Below are positions 1 to 8,284 of a DNA stretch of 64,000 bases, one piece after another. The DNA is from Bradyrhizobium semiaridum. GTDB taxonomy: Bacteria > Pseudomonadota > Alphaproteobacteria > Rhizobiales > Xanthobacteraceae. Numbering within the stretch: position 1 is the stretch's first letter; every line of letters starts with the position of its first letter. The position numbers were made by a program, and so were the translations under genes. The notes beneath the pieces were generated by a model. That model saw only the letters and a list, made by a program, of their open reading frames with translations, did not search any database and was not told the origin of the DNA. The stretch is from positions 62,001-126,000 of the forward strand of contig NZ_JAGKJJ010000002.1 of assembly GCF_020329505.1 (NCBI RefSeq). The letters are read 5' to 3'.

Positions 1-1
1 G

Positions 2-397
2 CCCTGGACCAGCACCACGGAACTGCAGACCTCGCTGCCTTCGGCCGCGATCGGGCGCTTCTTCGACGACAGCTATGAGCGCCGCACCAATCAGCGCCTG
101 CGCGCGGTCGCCGGCGATCCTGAAATCGCCAGCCTGATCGCGATGGCGGCGCGCCGTCCGCATCTGCTGCTCGATGCCACGCCGCAGCGGACGCCGTGGC
201 TGTCGATCGCGAAGTTCAACGAGACCGGCGGCGTTGTGGTCTGGCGCGCGCAGGACACCGCCGGCACGCCGCCGCCCGAGCTCGCGCAGCGTTTTCCCGG
301 CCTCGTGCCGGAAGTGCCGCGCGCGTTCGACCGCCTGGTCAACGGCCGGCTGCCGGTGCTGCGGATCGGCTGGGCCATCGTGCGGCCGAAGGGGTAG
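2..397 (+). CDS. C-terminal part of a membrane glycosyltransferase-like protein (5' truncated)
   Basis: An open frame enters from the left edge and stops with TAG at 395-397, leaving about 131 residues. The fragment begins PWTSTTELQT and ends GWAIVRPKG. It is soluble-looking, with no clear membrane helix, as expected for the tail of a larger enzyme. Genes of the GT39/ArnT-like polytopic glycosyltransferase type often carry such a C-terminal domain, and I associate this tail with that family beside uracil-DNA glycosylase in Bradyrhizobium. That association is from memory, because no catalytic motif lies inside the window. It could equally be an unrelated protein. Confidence 0.45.
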   Translation, partial: PWTSTTELQTSLPSAAIGRFFDDSYERRTNQRLRAVAGDPEIASLIAMAARRPHLLLDATPQRTPWLSIAKFNETGGVVVWRAQDTAGTPPPELAQRFPGLVPEVPRAFDRLVNGRLPVLRIGWAIVRPKG

Positions 398-404
398 TGC
401 AGTT

Positions 405-494
405 CCGTAGCCCGGATGGAGCGCAAAGCGAAATCCGGGGTCAGCATCCGCGACAAGATTCCCGGATTGCGCTGCGCTTCATCCGGGCTACGGC
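405..494. repeat. Palindromic intergenic repeat, 'gtagcccggatg' family
   Basis: The stretch between two convergent genes has outer arms CCGTAGCCCGGATG (405-418) and CATCCGGGCTACGG (480-493), which are exact inverses, plus inner imperfect pairing. Related copies lie at 53889-54012 and, diverged, at 57403-57470. It could fold as a long hairpin and may end transcription from both sides, though no T-run follows. Confidence 0.8.
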
Positions 495-495
495 T

Positions 496-1326
496 TCACG
501 CGCTCACCTGTACCAGCGCCTTCGCGATGGCGCGCAGGTCGAGCCACGACATCTTCTTGTACGACGGCGAGCGCAGCAGATAGGCCGGATGGAACGTGGC
601 GATGGCGCGGATGCTGCGCGTGCCGGTGTCGTAGTCGAGCCATTTGCCGCGCGTGCGCATGATGCCTTCGCGGGTGCCGAGCAGGGCCTGCGTCGAGGGA
701 TTGCCGAGCGTCACCAGCACGTCGGGATTCACCAGCTCGATCTGGCGCTGGATGAAAGGCAGACAGATCTGCGTCTCCTGCGGCGTCGGCGTGCGGTTGC
801 CGGGCGGCCGCCACGGGATCACGTTGGCGATATAGGCCTTGCTGCGGTCGAGCCCGATCGCCGCGATCATGCGGTCGAGCAGTTTTCCGGAGCGGCCGAC
901 GAACGGCAGGCCCTCGATGTCCTCGTCGCGGCCCGGCGCTTCGCCGACGAACATTACGCGCGCCTGCGGATTGCCGTCGGCGAACACCAGCTTGGTCGCG
1001 GTGTGGCGCAGCGCGCAGCCATCGAACGTCTCCATCAGCGCGCGCAGCGCCTCCAGCGTCGGCGCGGTGCGTGCCGCCTCGCGGGCGGAGGCGATCGCCG
1101 CATCCGGCGCGGCGACGATTTCGCTGCGCGGAACGGCCGGCATCGCCGGCGGCGGCCGCAGCGGGTTGAGCGCGGCAACCGGCCGCGGCGCGGCGGGCGC
1201 GGGAACCGGGTCGACCCCCTCCAGGCGGTTGATCGGCTCGTCGGCGAGCGCGCAATCGACCCCGGCCTCGAGGTAAAAAGCCAGCAATTGCTGCAATGTA
1301 GGGGCGGGTTCGGGCATCACGACCAT
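496..1326 (-). CDS. Uracil-DNA glycosylase, family-4-like without the full Fe-S ligand set
   Basis: The protein removes uracil from DNA in base excision repair. From the ATG at 1326 it is 276 residues. The first ~100 are Pro/Ala-rich and probably linker. The glycosylase core then shows GEAPGRDEDIEGLPFVGRSG (128-147), RPPGNRTPTP (173-182) and the late HPAYLLR (246-252). Classical family-4 enzymes bind a 4Fe-4S cluster with four Cys. Here the first is Phe101 (FDGC) and the third is Trp172 (IPWRPP), and only Cys104 and Cys188 remain, so a cluster is unlikely. Such a cluster-less enzyme has, to my recollection, been characterised from Bradyrhizobium diazoefficiens. TTG at 1338 and ATG at 1317 are alternative starts. 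Confidence 0.9.
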   Translation of the reverse strand: MVVMPEPAPTLQQLLAFYLEAGVDCALADEPINRLEGVDPVPAPAAPRPVAALNPLRPPPAMPAVPRSEIVAAPDAAIASAREAARTAPTLEALRALMETFDGCALRHTATKLVFADGNPQARVMFVGEAPGRDEDIEGLPFVGRSGKLLDRMIAAIGLDRSKAYIANVIPWRPPGNRTPTPQETQICLPFIQRQIELVNPDVLVTLGNPSTQALLGTREGIMRTRGKWLDYDTGTRSIRAIATFHPAYLLRSPSYKKMSWLDLRAIAKALVQVSA

Positions 1327-1515
1327 GATATTGCGCAATCTAGAGCATGAACGGGAAAAATGCAGGCCGGTTTTCGCAAAGGATCAGGGCCGCAGGGCGG
1401 CTTCGGTCCCGTGCATGCCTCTGGAAGCGCAATTCCGTGGTTGTCCTGCCGTCAAAAATCGGAAACAACGGCCCTGAAAAGCTTAGAAGCGTTCTCGATG
1501 GGCTGAGACCAGATC

Positions 1516-3174
1516 ATGAGCGAAGAACTTCCTCCCCGCGAATCCATGGAATTCGACGTCGTCATCGTCGGCGCCGGCCCCTCGGGCCTGTCGGCCGCGA
1601 TCCGGCTCAAGCAGATCAATCCGGAACTGTCGATCGTCGTGGTGGAGAAAGGCTCCGAGGTCGGCGCGCATATCCTCTCCGGTGCGGTGATCGATCCGAT
1701 CTCGCTCGACAAGCTGATTCCGGACTGGCGCGAGGATGCTGACTGCCCCCTGAAGACCCAGGTCAAGGACGACCACTTCTACTGGATGTTCGGCGACAAC
1801 CGGATCCGCCTGCCGAATTTCGCGATGCCGAAGCTGATGGACAATCATCACTGCTATATCGGCTCGCTCGGCAATGTCTGCCGCTGGCTGGCGCCAAAGG
1901 CGGAAGCGCTCGGCGTCGAGATCTATCCGGGCTTCGCCGCCGCCGAAGTGCTCTATGACGACAAGGGCGCGGTGCGTGGCATCGCCACCGGCGACATGGG
2001 CATCGCCAAGGACGGCAGCCACAAGGATTCCTACACCCGCGGCATGGAGCTGCTCGGCAAGTACACGCTGTTCGCCGAGGGCGCGCGCGGCTCGCTGTCC
2101 AAGCAGCTGATCGCGAAGTACCAGCTCGACGCCAAGAGCGAGCCGCCGAAATTCGGCATCGGCTTGAAGGAAGTCTGGCAGATCGATCCGGCCAAGCACA
2201 AGAAGGGCCTGATCCAGCACTCGTTCGGCTGGCCGCTGAACAATTCCACCGGCGGCGGCTCGTTCCTCTATCACTACGACGACAACCGCGTCGCGGTCGG
2301 CTTCGTCGTGCATCTGAACTATGACAATCCGTATCTGTCGCCGTTCGACGAATTCCAGCGCTTCAAGACCCATCCCTCGGTCCGCGATGTGTTCGAGGGC
2401 GGCAAACGGCTCGCCTATGGTGCGCGGGCCATCACCGAAGGCGGCTACCAGTCGGTGCCGCGGCTGACCTTCCCGGGCGGCGCGCTGGTGGGCTGCGCGG
2501 CCGGCTTCGTCAACGTGCCGCGCATCAAGGGCGTGCACAACGCGATGGGCACCGGCATGCTCGCCGCCGAGCATGTCGCCGCCGCGCTGGCCGAAGGCCG
2601 CGCCAATGACGAGGTGACTTCCTACGAGAACGCCTGGCGCGATTCCGCCGTCGGCAAGGACCTGTTCACGATCCGCAACGTCAAGCCGCTGTGGTCGAAG
2701 TTCGGCACCTTGCTCGGCGTTCCCCTCGGCGCGCTCGACATGTGGACCAATTCGCTGTTCGGCTTCTCGCTGTTCGGCACGCTGCCGCACACCAAACCCG
2801 ACCGCAAGACGCTGGATGCCGCCAAGCAGCACCAGCCGATCGTCTATCCGAAGCCGGACGGCAAGATCTCGTTCGACAAGCTGTCGTCGGTATTCCTGTC
2901 CAACACCAACCATGAGGAGGACCAACCGGTCCATCTCAAGGTCGCCGACATGAACTTGCAGAAGACCTCCGAGCACGACGTATTCGCCGGGCCTTCCAAC
3001 CGCTACTGCCCGGCTGGTGTCTATGAATGGGTCGAGGAAAGCTCGGGCCCGCGCTTCCAGATCAACGCCCAGAACTGCGTCCACTGCAAAACCTGCGACG
3101 TGAAGGACCCCAACGGCAACATCACCTGGGTGCCGCCGGAAGGCGGCGGCGGCCCGAACTACGAGGCGATGTAG
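1516..3174 (+). CDS. Electron transfer flavoprotein-ubiquinone oxidoreductase
   Basis: The enzyme passes electrons from reduced electron transfer flavoprotein, fed by fatty-acid and amino-acid dehydrogenases, to ubiquinone at the inner membrane. The 552-residue length is normal for the family. Residues 13-24 (FDVVIVGAGPSG) form the FAD-binding Rossmann motif, and LSGAVIDP follows a little later. The C-terminus carries the 4Fe-4S ligands Cys498 (CPAG), Cys521, Cys524 and Cys527 (CVHCKTC), followed by the family signature around WVPPEGGGGPNY. The gene stands alone, divergent from the glycosylase, and the etfAB genes are not in this window. Confidence 0.97.
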   Translation: MSEELPPRESMEFDVVIVGAGPSGLSAAIRLKQINPELSIVVVEKGSEVGAHILSGAVIDPISLDKLIPDWREDADCPLKTQVKDDHFYWMFGDNRIRLPNFAMPKLMDNHHCYIGSLGNVCRWLAPKAEALGVEIYPGFAAAEVLYDDKGAVRGIATGDMGIAKDGSHKDSYTRGMELLGKYTLFAEGARGSLSKQLIAKYQLDAKSEPPKFGIGLKEVWQIDPAKHKKGLIQHSFGWPLNNSTGGGSFLYHYDDNRVAVGFVVHLNYDNPYLSPFDEFQRFKTHPSVRDVFEGGKRLAYGARAITEGGYQSVPRLTFPGGALVGCAAGFVNVPRIKGVHNAMGTGMLAAEHVAAALAEGRANDEVTSYENAWRDSAVGKDLFTIRNVKPLWSKFGTLLGVPLGALDMWTNSLFGFSLFGTLPHTKPDRKTLDAAKQHQPIVYPKPDGKISFDKLSSVFLSNTNHEEDQPVHLKVADMNLQKTSEHDVFAGPSNRYCPAGVYEWVEESSGPRFQINAQNCVHCKTCDVKDPNGNITWVPPEGGGGPNYEAM

Positions 3175-3547
3175 GCGCACATTTGCGTGAGGACGCTGCG
3201 GCTTCTGTCACAAACTCCGCGTCGCCTCTCCCCTTGTTGAGGGGAGAGGTGGAACTGAGCGCGCGGCAACCCCTTGTGTTTCCTCGCGCGAACTCTGTTT
3301 CCCAACGCGATCGTGCGCAGGCCGGCCACGATACCGCCACAGTAGCGGCGTCTTGCGGTGGGGCTGGCTGGATCGGCGGGCCTAAAGGCCTCATCTGCCA
3401 AATGATTCATCGTGCCTATCCTTGCGGTTGCGCGCCAAAAGCGGCATTGTCGCTGGCCGACGCCGCCGCTTGGGTTCGCAGTTTCGAGACTGAGATCGTG
3501 GCCGTAAATCCGTCGTGGCCGTAAATCCCTGGAGCAAGGCGACCGTG
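3175..3547. other. Non-coding stretch between the ETF-QO and TPR genes
   Basis: The stretch contains a perfect hairpin CCTCTCCCC-7 nt-GGGGAGAGG (3225-3249), a member of the window's 'cctctcccc' repeat family and perhaps the end signal of the upstream gene. It also has a 17-bp tandem duplication just before the next gene, listed separately. No convincing gene or RNA was seen. Confidence 0.6.
3496..3528. repeat. Tandem duplication, 16-bp unit with 17-bp period
   Basis: TCGTGGCCGTAAATCC occurs at 3496-3511 and again at 3513-3528. The second copy creates a GTG (3515) in frame with the TPR gene. That makes the GTG a doubtful start, because it may be only a by-product of the duplication. Confidence 0.85.
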
Positions 3548-5335
3548 ATGCTGTTCTCCCGTTTCAACCGCCTGACCATTGCCGTCGTTGCTGCTGCCGC
3601 GCTCGTCGCCCCAGCGCAACTCGCGGCCCAAACGCCCGACCATCCCTCCGACAACGCCGCGCAATTCCCGACCAAGAACGACCTGAAGTCGCTGACCACG
3701 GCCGGCAGCTATCTGGCGGCCCGCCATGCCAGCGTCGAGCGCGATGCGACTTCGGCCGCGGCGTTCTACCGTTCGGCGCTGCGCACCGATCCGAAGAATT
3801 CCGAGCTGCTCGACCGCGCCTTCATCTCCTCGCTCGCCGACGGCGACATCGAGGAGGCGGTGAAGCTCGCCGACCGCATCCTGACCCAGGACAAGGCCAA
3901 CCGTGTGGCGCGCCTCGTCGTCGGTGTGCGCGATCTCAAGCTGAAGAAATACGCCGCCGCGCAGACCAACATCAACCAGTCGATCCGCGGTCCGATCACC
4001 GACCTCGTGGCGACTCTGCTGTCGTCCTGGGCAGCCTATGGCGCCGGCGACTCCAAGGCAGCGATCGCCTCGATCGACAAGCTGGCCGGACCGGACTGGT
4101 ATCCGATCTTCAAGGACCTGCACGCCGCGATGATCCTCGAGCTGTCCGGCAAGGACAAGGAGGCCGGCGCCCGCCTCGAGCGCACCTACAAGCTCGACGA
4201 CACGGCACTGCGCACGGTCGACGAATATGCGCGCTGGACCTCGCGCAACAAGGACGCTGCCGCCGCCACCGCGCTCTACGAGGCCTTCGACAAGAAGCTG
4301 CCGCGTCACCCGCTGGTGCTGGAAGGCATCAAGGAGACCAAGGCCGGCAAGAAGCTGCCGCCGCTGGTCGAGACGCCGCAGGCCGGCGCCGCCGAGGCTC
4401 TCTACGGCATCGGCGCGACGCTGACCCGGCGCGGCGGCGAGGACCTCGCGCTGGTCTATCTGCAGCTCGCGCTCTATCTGCAGCCCAACCACCCGATGGC
4501 GCTGTTGTCGCTCGCCGACCTCTATGAATCGGTGAAGAAGCCGCAGATGGCGATCAAGATCTACGAGCGGATGCCGGCATCCTCGCCGTTGAAGCGCAAC
4601 GCGCAGATCCAGCTCGCGACCAATCTCGACGCCGCCGACCGCAGCGAGGAGGCGATCAAGATCCTCAAGGACGTCACCACGGAGTTCCCCAAGGACATCG
4701 AGGCCATCCTTGCGCTCGGCAACATCGAGCGCGGCCGCAAGAAGTTCGCCGATTGCGCCACCACCTATTCGCAGGCGATCGACGCGCTGCCGCCTGGGGG
4801 GGACAAGAACGCCTGGGTCACCTACTACTATCGCGGCATCTGCGAGGAGCGCTCCAAGCAGTGGAACAAGGCCGAGGCCGACATGCGCAAGGCGCTCGAG
4901 CTGCAGCCCGAGCAGCCGCATGTGCTGAACTATCTCGGCTATTCCTGGATCGACCAGGGTATCAACCTCGACGAAGGCATGAAGATGATCAAGCGTGCCG
5001 TCGAGCAGCGCCCCGACGACGGCTACATCGTCGACTCGCTTGGTTGGGCTTACTACCGCATCGGCAATTTCGAGGAGGCGGTGAAGAACCTCGAGCGCGC
5101 CATCGACCTGAAACCGGAAGATCCGACCATCAACGACCATCTCGGCGACGCCTATTGGCGCGTCGGCCGCACCCTGGAAGCCAAATTCCAGTGGGCTCAT
5201 GCGCGCGACCTCAAGCCGGAGCCGGACGAATTGCCGAAGATCCAAGCCAAGATCGACAACGGCCTGCCCGACGACGCCTCGCCGGCGGCCGCCGCCGCCG
5301 ACAAGAAGAAGGACGACGACGGCAAGGGCGGTTAG
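3548..5335 (+). CDS. Exported tetratricopeptide-repeat protein
   Basis: I chose ATG 3548 because AAGGCG lies about 8 nt upstream and the protein then opens with a clean signal peptide (MLFSRFNRL, hydrophobic stretch, then PAQLAAQ). GTG 3515 would add 11 residues. The 595-residue product is almost entirely TPR helices. Recognisable units include AAFYRSALRTDPKN, the ALYLQPNHPMALLSLADLY segment, and three strong C-terminal repeats ending ALELQPEQPHVLNYLG, RAVEQRPDDGYIVDSLG and AIDLKPEDPTINDHLG. The tail is Ala then Lys/Asp-rich. TPR arrays are protein-binding scaffolds, and a periplasmic or lipoprotein-like assembly role is inferred. It lies directly upstream of ispE on the same strand. Confidence 0.9.
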   Translation: MLFSRFNRLTIAVVAAAALVAPAQLAAQTPDHPSDNAAQFPTKNDLKSLTTAGSYLAARHASVERDATSAAAFYRSALRTDPKNSELLDRAFISSLADGDIEEAVKLADRILTQDKANRVARLVVGVRDLKLKKYAAAQTNINQSIRGPITDLVATLLSSWAAYGAGDSKAAIASIDKLAGPDWYPIFKDLHAAMILELSGKDKEAGARLERTYKLDDTALRTVDEYARWTSRNKDAAAATALYEAFDKKLPRHPLVLEGIKETKAGKKLPPLVETPQAGAAEALYGIGATLTRRGGEDLALVYLQLALYLQPNHPMALLSLADLYESVKKPQMAIKIYERMPASSPLKRNAQIQLATNLDAADRSEEAIKILKDVTTEFPKDIEAILALGNIERGRKKFADCATTYSQAIDALPPGGDKNAWVTYYYRGICEERSKQWNKAEADMRKALELQPEQPHVLNYLGYSWIDQGINLDEGMKMIKRAVEQRPDDGYIVDSLGWAYYRIGNFEEAVKNLERAIDLKPEDPTINDHLGDAYWRVGRTLEAKFQWAHARDLKPEPDELPKIQAKIDNGLPDDASPAAAAADKKKDDDGKGG

Positions 5336-5377
5336 TCGGGATTGGGCGCAGGCTCGGTGAGTCTGGATGAGATGGTC

Positions 5378-5492
5378 ATGCCCGGCTAGCTCCGGGCATC
5401 GACGTTTTTCTCACTGTCATGGCCGGGCTCGACCCCGCCATCCATCCTTCGCGAACGCTCTTCATTTGGATGCCCGGGTCAAGCCCGGGCAT
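5378..5492. repeat. Palindromic intergenic repeats, 'atgcccgg' family
   Basis: Two perfect hairpins lie between the TPR gene and ispE: ATGCCCGG-6-CCGGGCAT (5378-5399) and ATGCCCGGG-5-CCCGGGCAT (5470-5492). Between them is GTCATGGCCGGGCTCGACCC, a diverged half-copy. The arrangement resembles REP-like clusters. Confidence 0.8.
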
Positions 5493-5591
5493 GACGAGGA
5501 GTGCCGGAATATCCGACCAAACAAAGGGATATGATCGTGAGGCGATTTCCTGTAATCGCATCACGATGTTTGTTTTGAGGGGTTTCCCGCC

Positions 5592-6479
5592 GTGCCGGCG
5601 CTAGTTGAAGTGGGACGTGCCAAGGTCAACCTGACGTTGAAGGTGGTCGGCCGGCGCACCGACGGGTTTCACGATCTGGAGAGCGTCGTCGCGTTCGCAG
5701 ACTGCGCCGATCGCGTCACGCTGGAGCCGGGCCCGGAGCTGGCGCTGACGATGGCGGGCCCGCTGGCCGATGCCTGCGGCGACACCTCGGATAATCTGGT
5801 GCTGAAGGCCGCGCGGCTGCTCGGCGAGCGCGTCGCCAACCTCGAGGTCGGCCATTTCACGCTGGAGAAGGTGCTGCCGGTGGCCGCCGGCATCGGCGGC
5901 GGCTCGGCGGATGCCGCGGCCGCGCTGCGCCTCTTGGCGCGGCTCAACGAATTGTCGCTCGACGACTCCAGGATCATGGAGGTCGCGCTGCAGACCGGTG
6001 CCGATGTGCCGGTGTGCGTCGCCTCGCGCGCCTGCGACATGACTGGCGTCGGCGACGGCCTCTTGCCGCTCGATCTGCCGGCAATGCCCTGCGTGCTGGT
6101 CAATCCGCGCGTGCCGGTCGCGACCAAGGACGTCTTCAACGCGCTCGGCCTGCGCCACGGCGAGCTTCTGATCGGTGCCACTGATGTCGCGATGCAGGCG
6201 CCGTCCTGGCCCGCTTCCGGCTGTGCGATCGACGAATGGATCGCCGCGCTCGCGAGCGGCACCAACGATCTCGAGGCGCCCGCCGCGCGCGTCGAGCCGG
6301 TCATCAGCGACGTGCTGTCGGCGTTGCGCGAGACCCGCGGCGCCCGTCTCGTCCGCATGTCCGGCTCCGGCGCCACCTGCTTTGCGATCTTCGCCACCGA
6401 CGCCGATGCAGCCGCCGCCGGCGACAAGCTCCGCGCTGCCCAGCCCGGCTGGTGGGTGCACGCGGGCACGCTGAGCTGA
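5592..6479 (+). CDS. ispE: 4-diphosphocytidyl-2-C-methyl-D-erythritol kinase
   Basis: IspE phosphorylates CDP-methylerythritol with ATP in the non-mevalonate (MEP) isoprenoid pathway in the cytoplasm. The 295-residue length fits. The N-terminus has the family signature AKVNLTLKVVGRRTDGFHDL (10-29). The GHMP-kinase ATP loop LPVAAGIGGGSADAAAALR follows at about 96-114, and a C-terminal RMSGSGATCFAIF motif sits near 254. The start is GTG at 5592, immediately followed by PALVEVGRAK. No other MEP gene is nearby, so it is probably transcribed from its own promoter or with the TPR gene. Confidence 0.96.
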   Translation: MPALVEVGRAKVNLTLKVVGRRTDGFHDLESVVAFADCADRVTLEPGPELALTMAGPLADACGDTSDNLVLKAARLLGERVANLEVGHFTLEKVLPVAAGIGGGSADAAAALRLLARLNELSLDDSRIMEVALQTGADVPVCVASRACDMTGVGDGLLPLDLPAMPCVLVNPRVPVATKDVFNALGLRHGELLIGATDVAMQAPSWPASGCAIDEWIAALASGTNDLEAPAARVEPVISDVLSALRETRGARLVRMSGSGATCFAIFATDADAAAAGDKLRAAQPGWWVHAGTLS

Positions 6480-6634
6480 AATAGCAAGCCCGTCCTCCAC
6501 CGCAACGCCGGGCAGCCTTGCGGGCCGCTTGCTTGGCAAGCCGAATCCACTTTGCCATAACGGGATGAACAACACCGTTGCGCGTGCGGGCCGTTCTGGA
6601 ATCCGCCGGCAGCCAAACAAGCCGGGAGGATGAA

Positions 6635-7561
6635 ATGGCCAATATCCGTGTTCTCGCCACCGATCTGGAATTTCCCGAAGGTCCGGTCGTCATGCCGGAT
6701 GGTTCGGTGGTGCTGGTGGAAATCCGCGGCCAGCGGCTGACCCGGGTGTATCCCGACGGGCGCAAGGAAATCGTCGCCAAGGTGCCGGGCGGGCCGAACG
6801 GCGCCGCGCTGGGTCCCGACGGCAAGATCTATATCTGCAACAACGGCGGCTTCTCCTGGATCCCGACCCGCAACATGATCATGCCGGGGCCGCAGCCGGA
6901 GGATTATCTCGGCGGCTCGATCCAGCGCGTCGACCTGCAGTCCGGCAAGGTCGAGACCGTCGTGACCAAGTGCGGCGAGCACGATCTGCGCGGCCCGAAC
7001 GACCTCGTGTTCGACAGGCAAGGCGGCCTGTGGTTCTCCGATCTCGGCAAGCGCCGCGCCCGCGACATGGATGTCGGCGCGTTCTACTATCTGAAGCCCG
7101 GCATGGCCGAGATCGTCGAAGCCGTGCACGGCATCCTGCCGGCCAACGGCATCGGCCTGTCGCCGGACGAGAAGACCGTCTACATCGCGGAGACGCCGAC
7201 TGCGCGGCTGTGGGCCTATGAGGTCTCCGAGCCCGGCACCATCAAGCCGCGTGACATCATCTATCGCGGCGAGCGCGGCAAGCCGATCGCGGGCCTCGGC
7301 GGCTATCAGATGTTCGATTCGCTCGCGGTGGAAGCGAACGGCAACGTCTGCGTCGCGACGCTGGTCTCGGGCTGCATCTCGGTGATCGCGCCGGACGGCA
7401 CGCTGGTCGAGCAGGTGCCGACCGGCGACCGCGTCACCACCAACATCGCCTTCGGCGGCCCCGAGTTGAAGACGGCCTACATCACGCTGTCGGGCAAGGG
7501 CGAGCTGATTGCGATGGACTGGCCGCGGGGCGGATTGCCTCTGAATTTTTTGAACAAGTGA
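6635..7561 (+). CDS. SMP-30/gluconolactonase-type beta-propeller hydrolase
   Basis: The ATG at 6635 follows a strong ribosome site GGGAGGA (6624-6630). The 308-residue product has no signal peptide. Metal and active-site motifs of the SMP-30 family are visible: EFPEGPVVMPDG near the N-terminus (metal Glu), GPNDLVFD in the middle (metal Asn) and ANGIGLSPDEKTVYIAET (metal Asp). Family members are Ca/Zn-dependent lactonases that open sugar lactones, and the true substrate cannot be read from sequence. No sugar dehydrogenase or transporter is adjacent, so its pathway is unknown. Confidence 0.9.
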   Translation: MANIRVLATDLEFPEGPVVMPDGSVVLVEIRGQRLTRVYPDGRKEIVAKVPGGPNGAALGPDGKIYICNNGGFSWIPTRNMIMPGPQPEDYLGGSIQRVDLQSGKVETVVTKCGEHDLRGPNDLVFDRQGGLWFSDLGKRRARDMDVGAFYYLKPGMAEIVEAVHGILPANGIGLSPDEKTVYIAETPTARLWAYEVSEPGTIKPRDIIYRGERGKPIAGLGGYQMFDSLAVEANGNVCVATLVSGCISVIAPDGTLVEQVPTGDRVTTNIAFGGPELKTAYITLSGKGELIAMDWPRGGLPLNFLNK

Positions 7562-7570
7562 TCTAACAAC

Positions 7571-7650
7571 GTCATTGCGAGCGAAGCGAAGCAATCCATG
7601 CCACCACATACGCGGAAGGAATGGATTGCTTCGCTTCGCTCGCAATGACG
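7571..7650. repeat. REP-like palindrome, 'cattgcgagcgaag' family
   Basis: A long inverted repeat has arms GTCATTGCGAGCGAAGCGAAG... (7571-7599) and its inverse (7621-7649) around a ~21-nt loop. A second, shorter copy lies at 43793-43864. It sits 10 nt after the SMP-30 stop codon. Confidence 0.9.
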
Positions 7651-7663
7651 GAAAGGACCCAGA

Positions 7664-8257
7664 ATGCCCTGGCTTGAACCGGTCACCCTGCGCGGCGCGC
7701 ATGCGCGGCTCGAACCGCTATCGCACGATCACCTTGCCGGGCTCACCGAGGCGGTGAAGGACGGCGAGCTCTCGAACCTCTGGTACACCGCGATCCCGAC
7801 GCCGGAGAACATGAGCAGGGAGATCGACCGCCGGCTCGGCCTGCAAAAAGCCGGCTCGATGCTGCCGTTCACGGTGTTCGACGCCGACGGCAGGATCGCG
7901 GGCATGTCGACCTACATGAATGTCGACACGCCGAACCGCCGCGTCGAGATCGGCTCGACCTGGTACGCCAAGCGTGTGCAGCGCAGCGCGGTCAACACGC
8001 AGTGCAAACTGCTGCTGCTGACCCACGCGTTCGAGAAGCTCGACTGCATCGCGGTCGAGTTCCGCACCCATTTCTTCAATCACCAGAGCCGGCGCGGCAT
8101 CGAGCGTCTCGGCGCCAAGCAGGACGGCATCCTGCGCAGCCACCAGATCGCGCCCAACGGCACGTTGCGCGACACCGTGGTTTACAGCATCATCGCCAGC
8201 GAATGGCCGACGGTGAAGGCGCATCTGAATTATCAACTCAACGATAAGCCGCGGTGA
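7664..8257 (+). CDS. GNAT-family N-acetyltransferase (RimJ/RimL-like)
   Basis: The 197-residue cytoplasmic protein resembles acetyltransferases that modify protein N-termini or small amines with acetyl-CoA. It opens with the usual WLEPVTLRGAHARLEPLSHDHL block. A central GSTWYAKRVQRSAVNTQCK segment replaces the more common Q/R-x-x-G-x-G/A acetyl-CoA loop in this subgroup. It ends with the FRTHFFNHQSRRGIERLGAKQDGI region typical of the RimJ-like branch. The start has GAAAGGA upstream. The GMC gene starts 27 nt downstream on the same strand, but a functional link is not evident. Confidence 0.88.
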   Translation: MPWLEPVTLRGAHARLEPLSHDHLAGLTEAVKDGELSNLWYTAIPTPENMSREIDRRLGLQKAGSMLPFTVFDADGRIAGMSTYMNVDTPNRRVEIGSTWYAKRVQRSAVNTQCKLLLLTHAFEKLDCIAVEFRTHFFNHQSRRGIERLGAKQDGILRSHQIAPNGTLRDTVVYSIIASEWPTVKAHLNYQLNDKPR

Positions 8258-8284
8258 CGTCGCGTCGGCGCAAGAAACGGGACG

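Noticed and set aside
196..1350. Long plus-strand open frame opposite the uracil-DNA glycosylase
   Set aside because: It is Arg/Ala-rich with no domain and mirrors the well-supported minus-strand gene; high-GC codons commonly leave such shadow frames.
1483..3180. Long minus-strand open frame opposite ETF-QO
   Set aside because: The plus-strand protein has all cofactor motifs, and the opposite frame has a shadow-type composition with no motif.
3122..3410. Small minus-strand frames downstream of ETF-QO
   Set aside because: They span the intergenic hairpin and have no ribosome site or recognisable domain.
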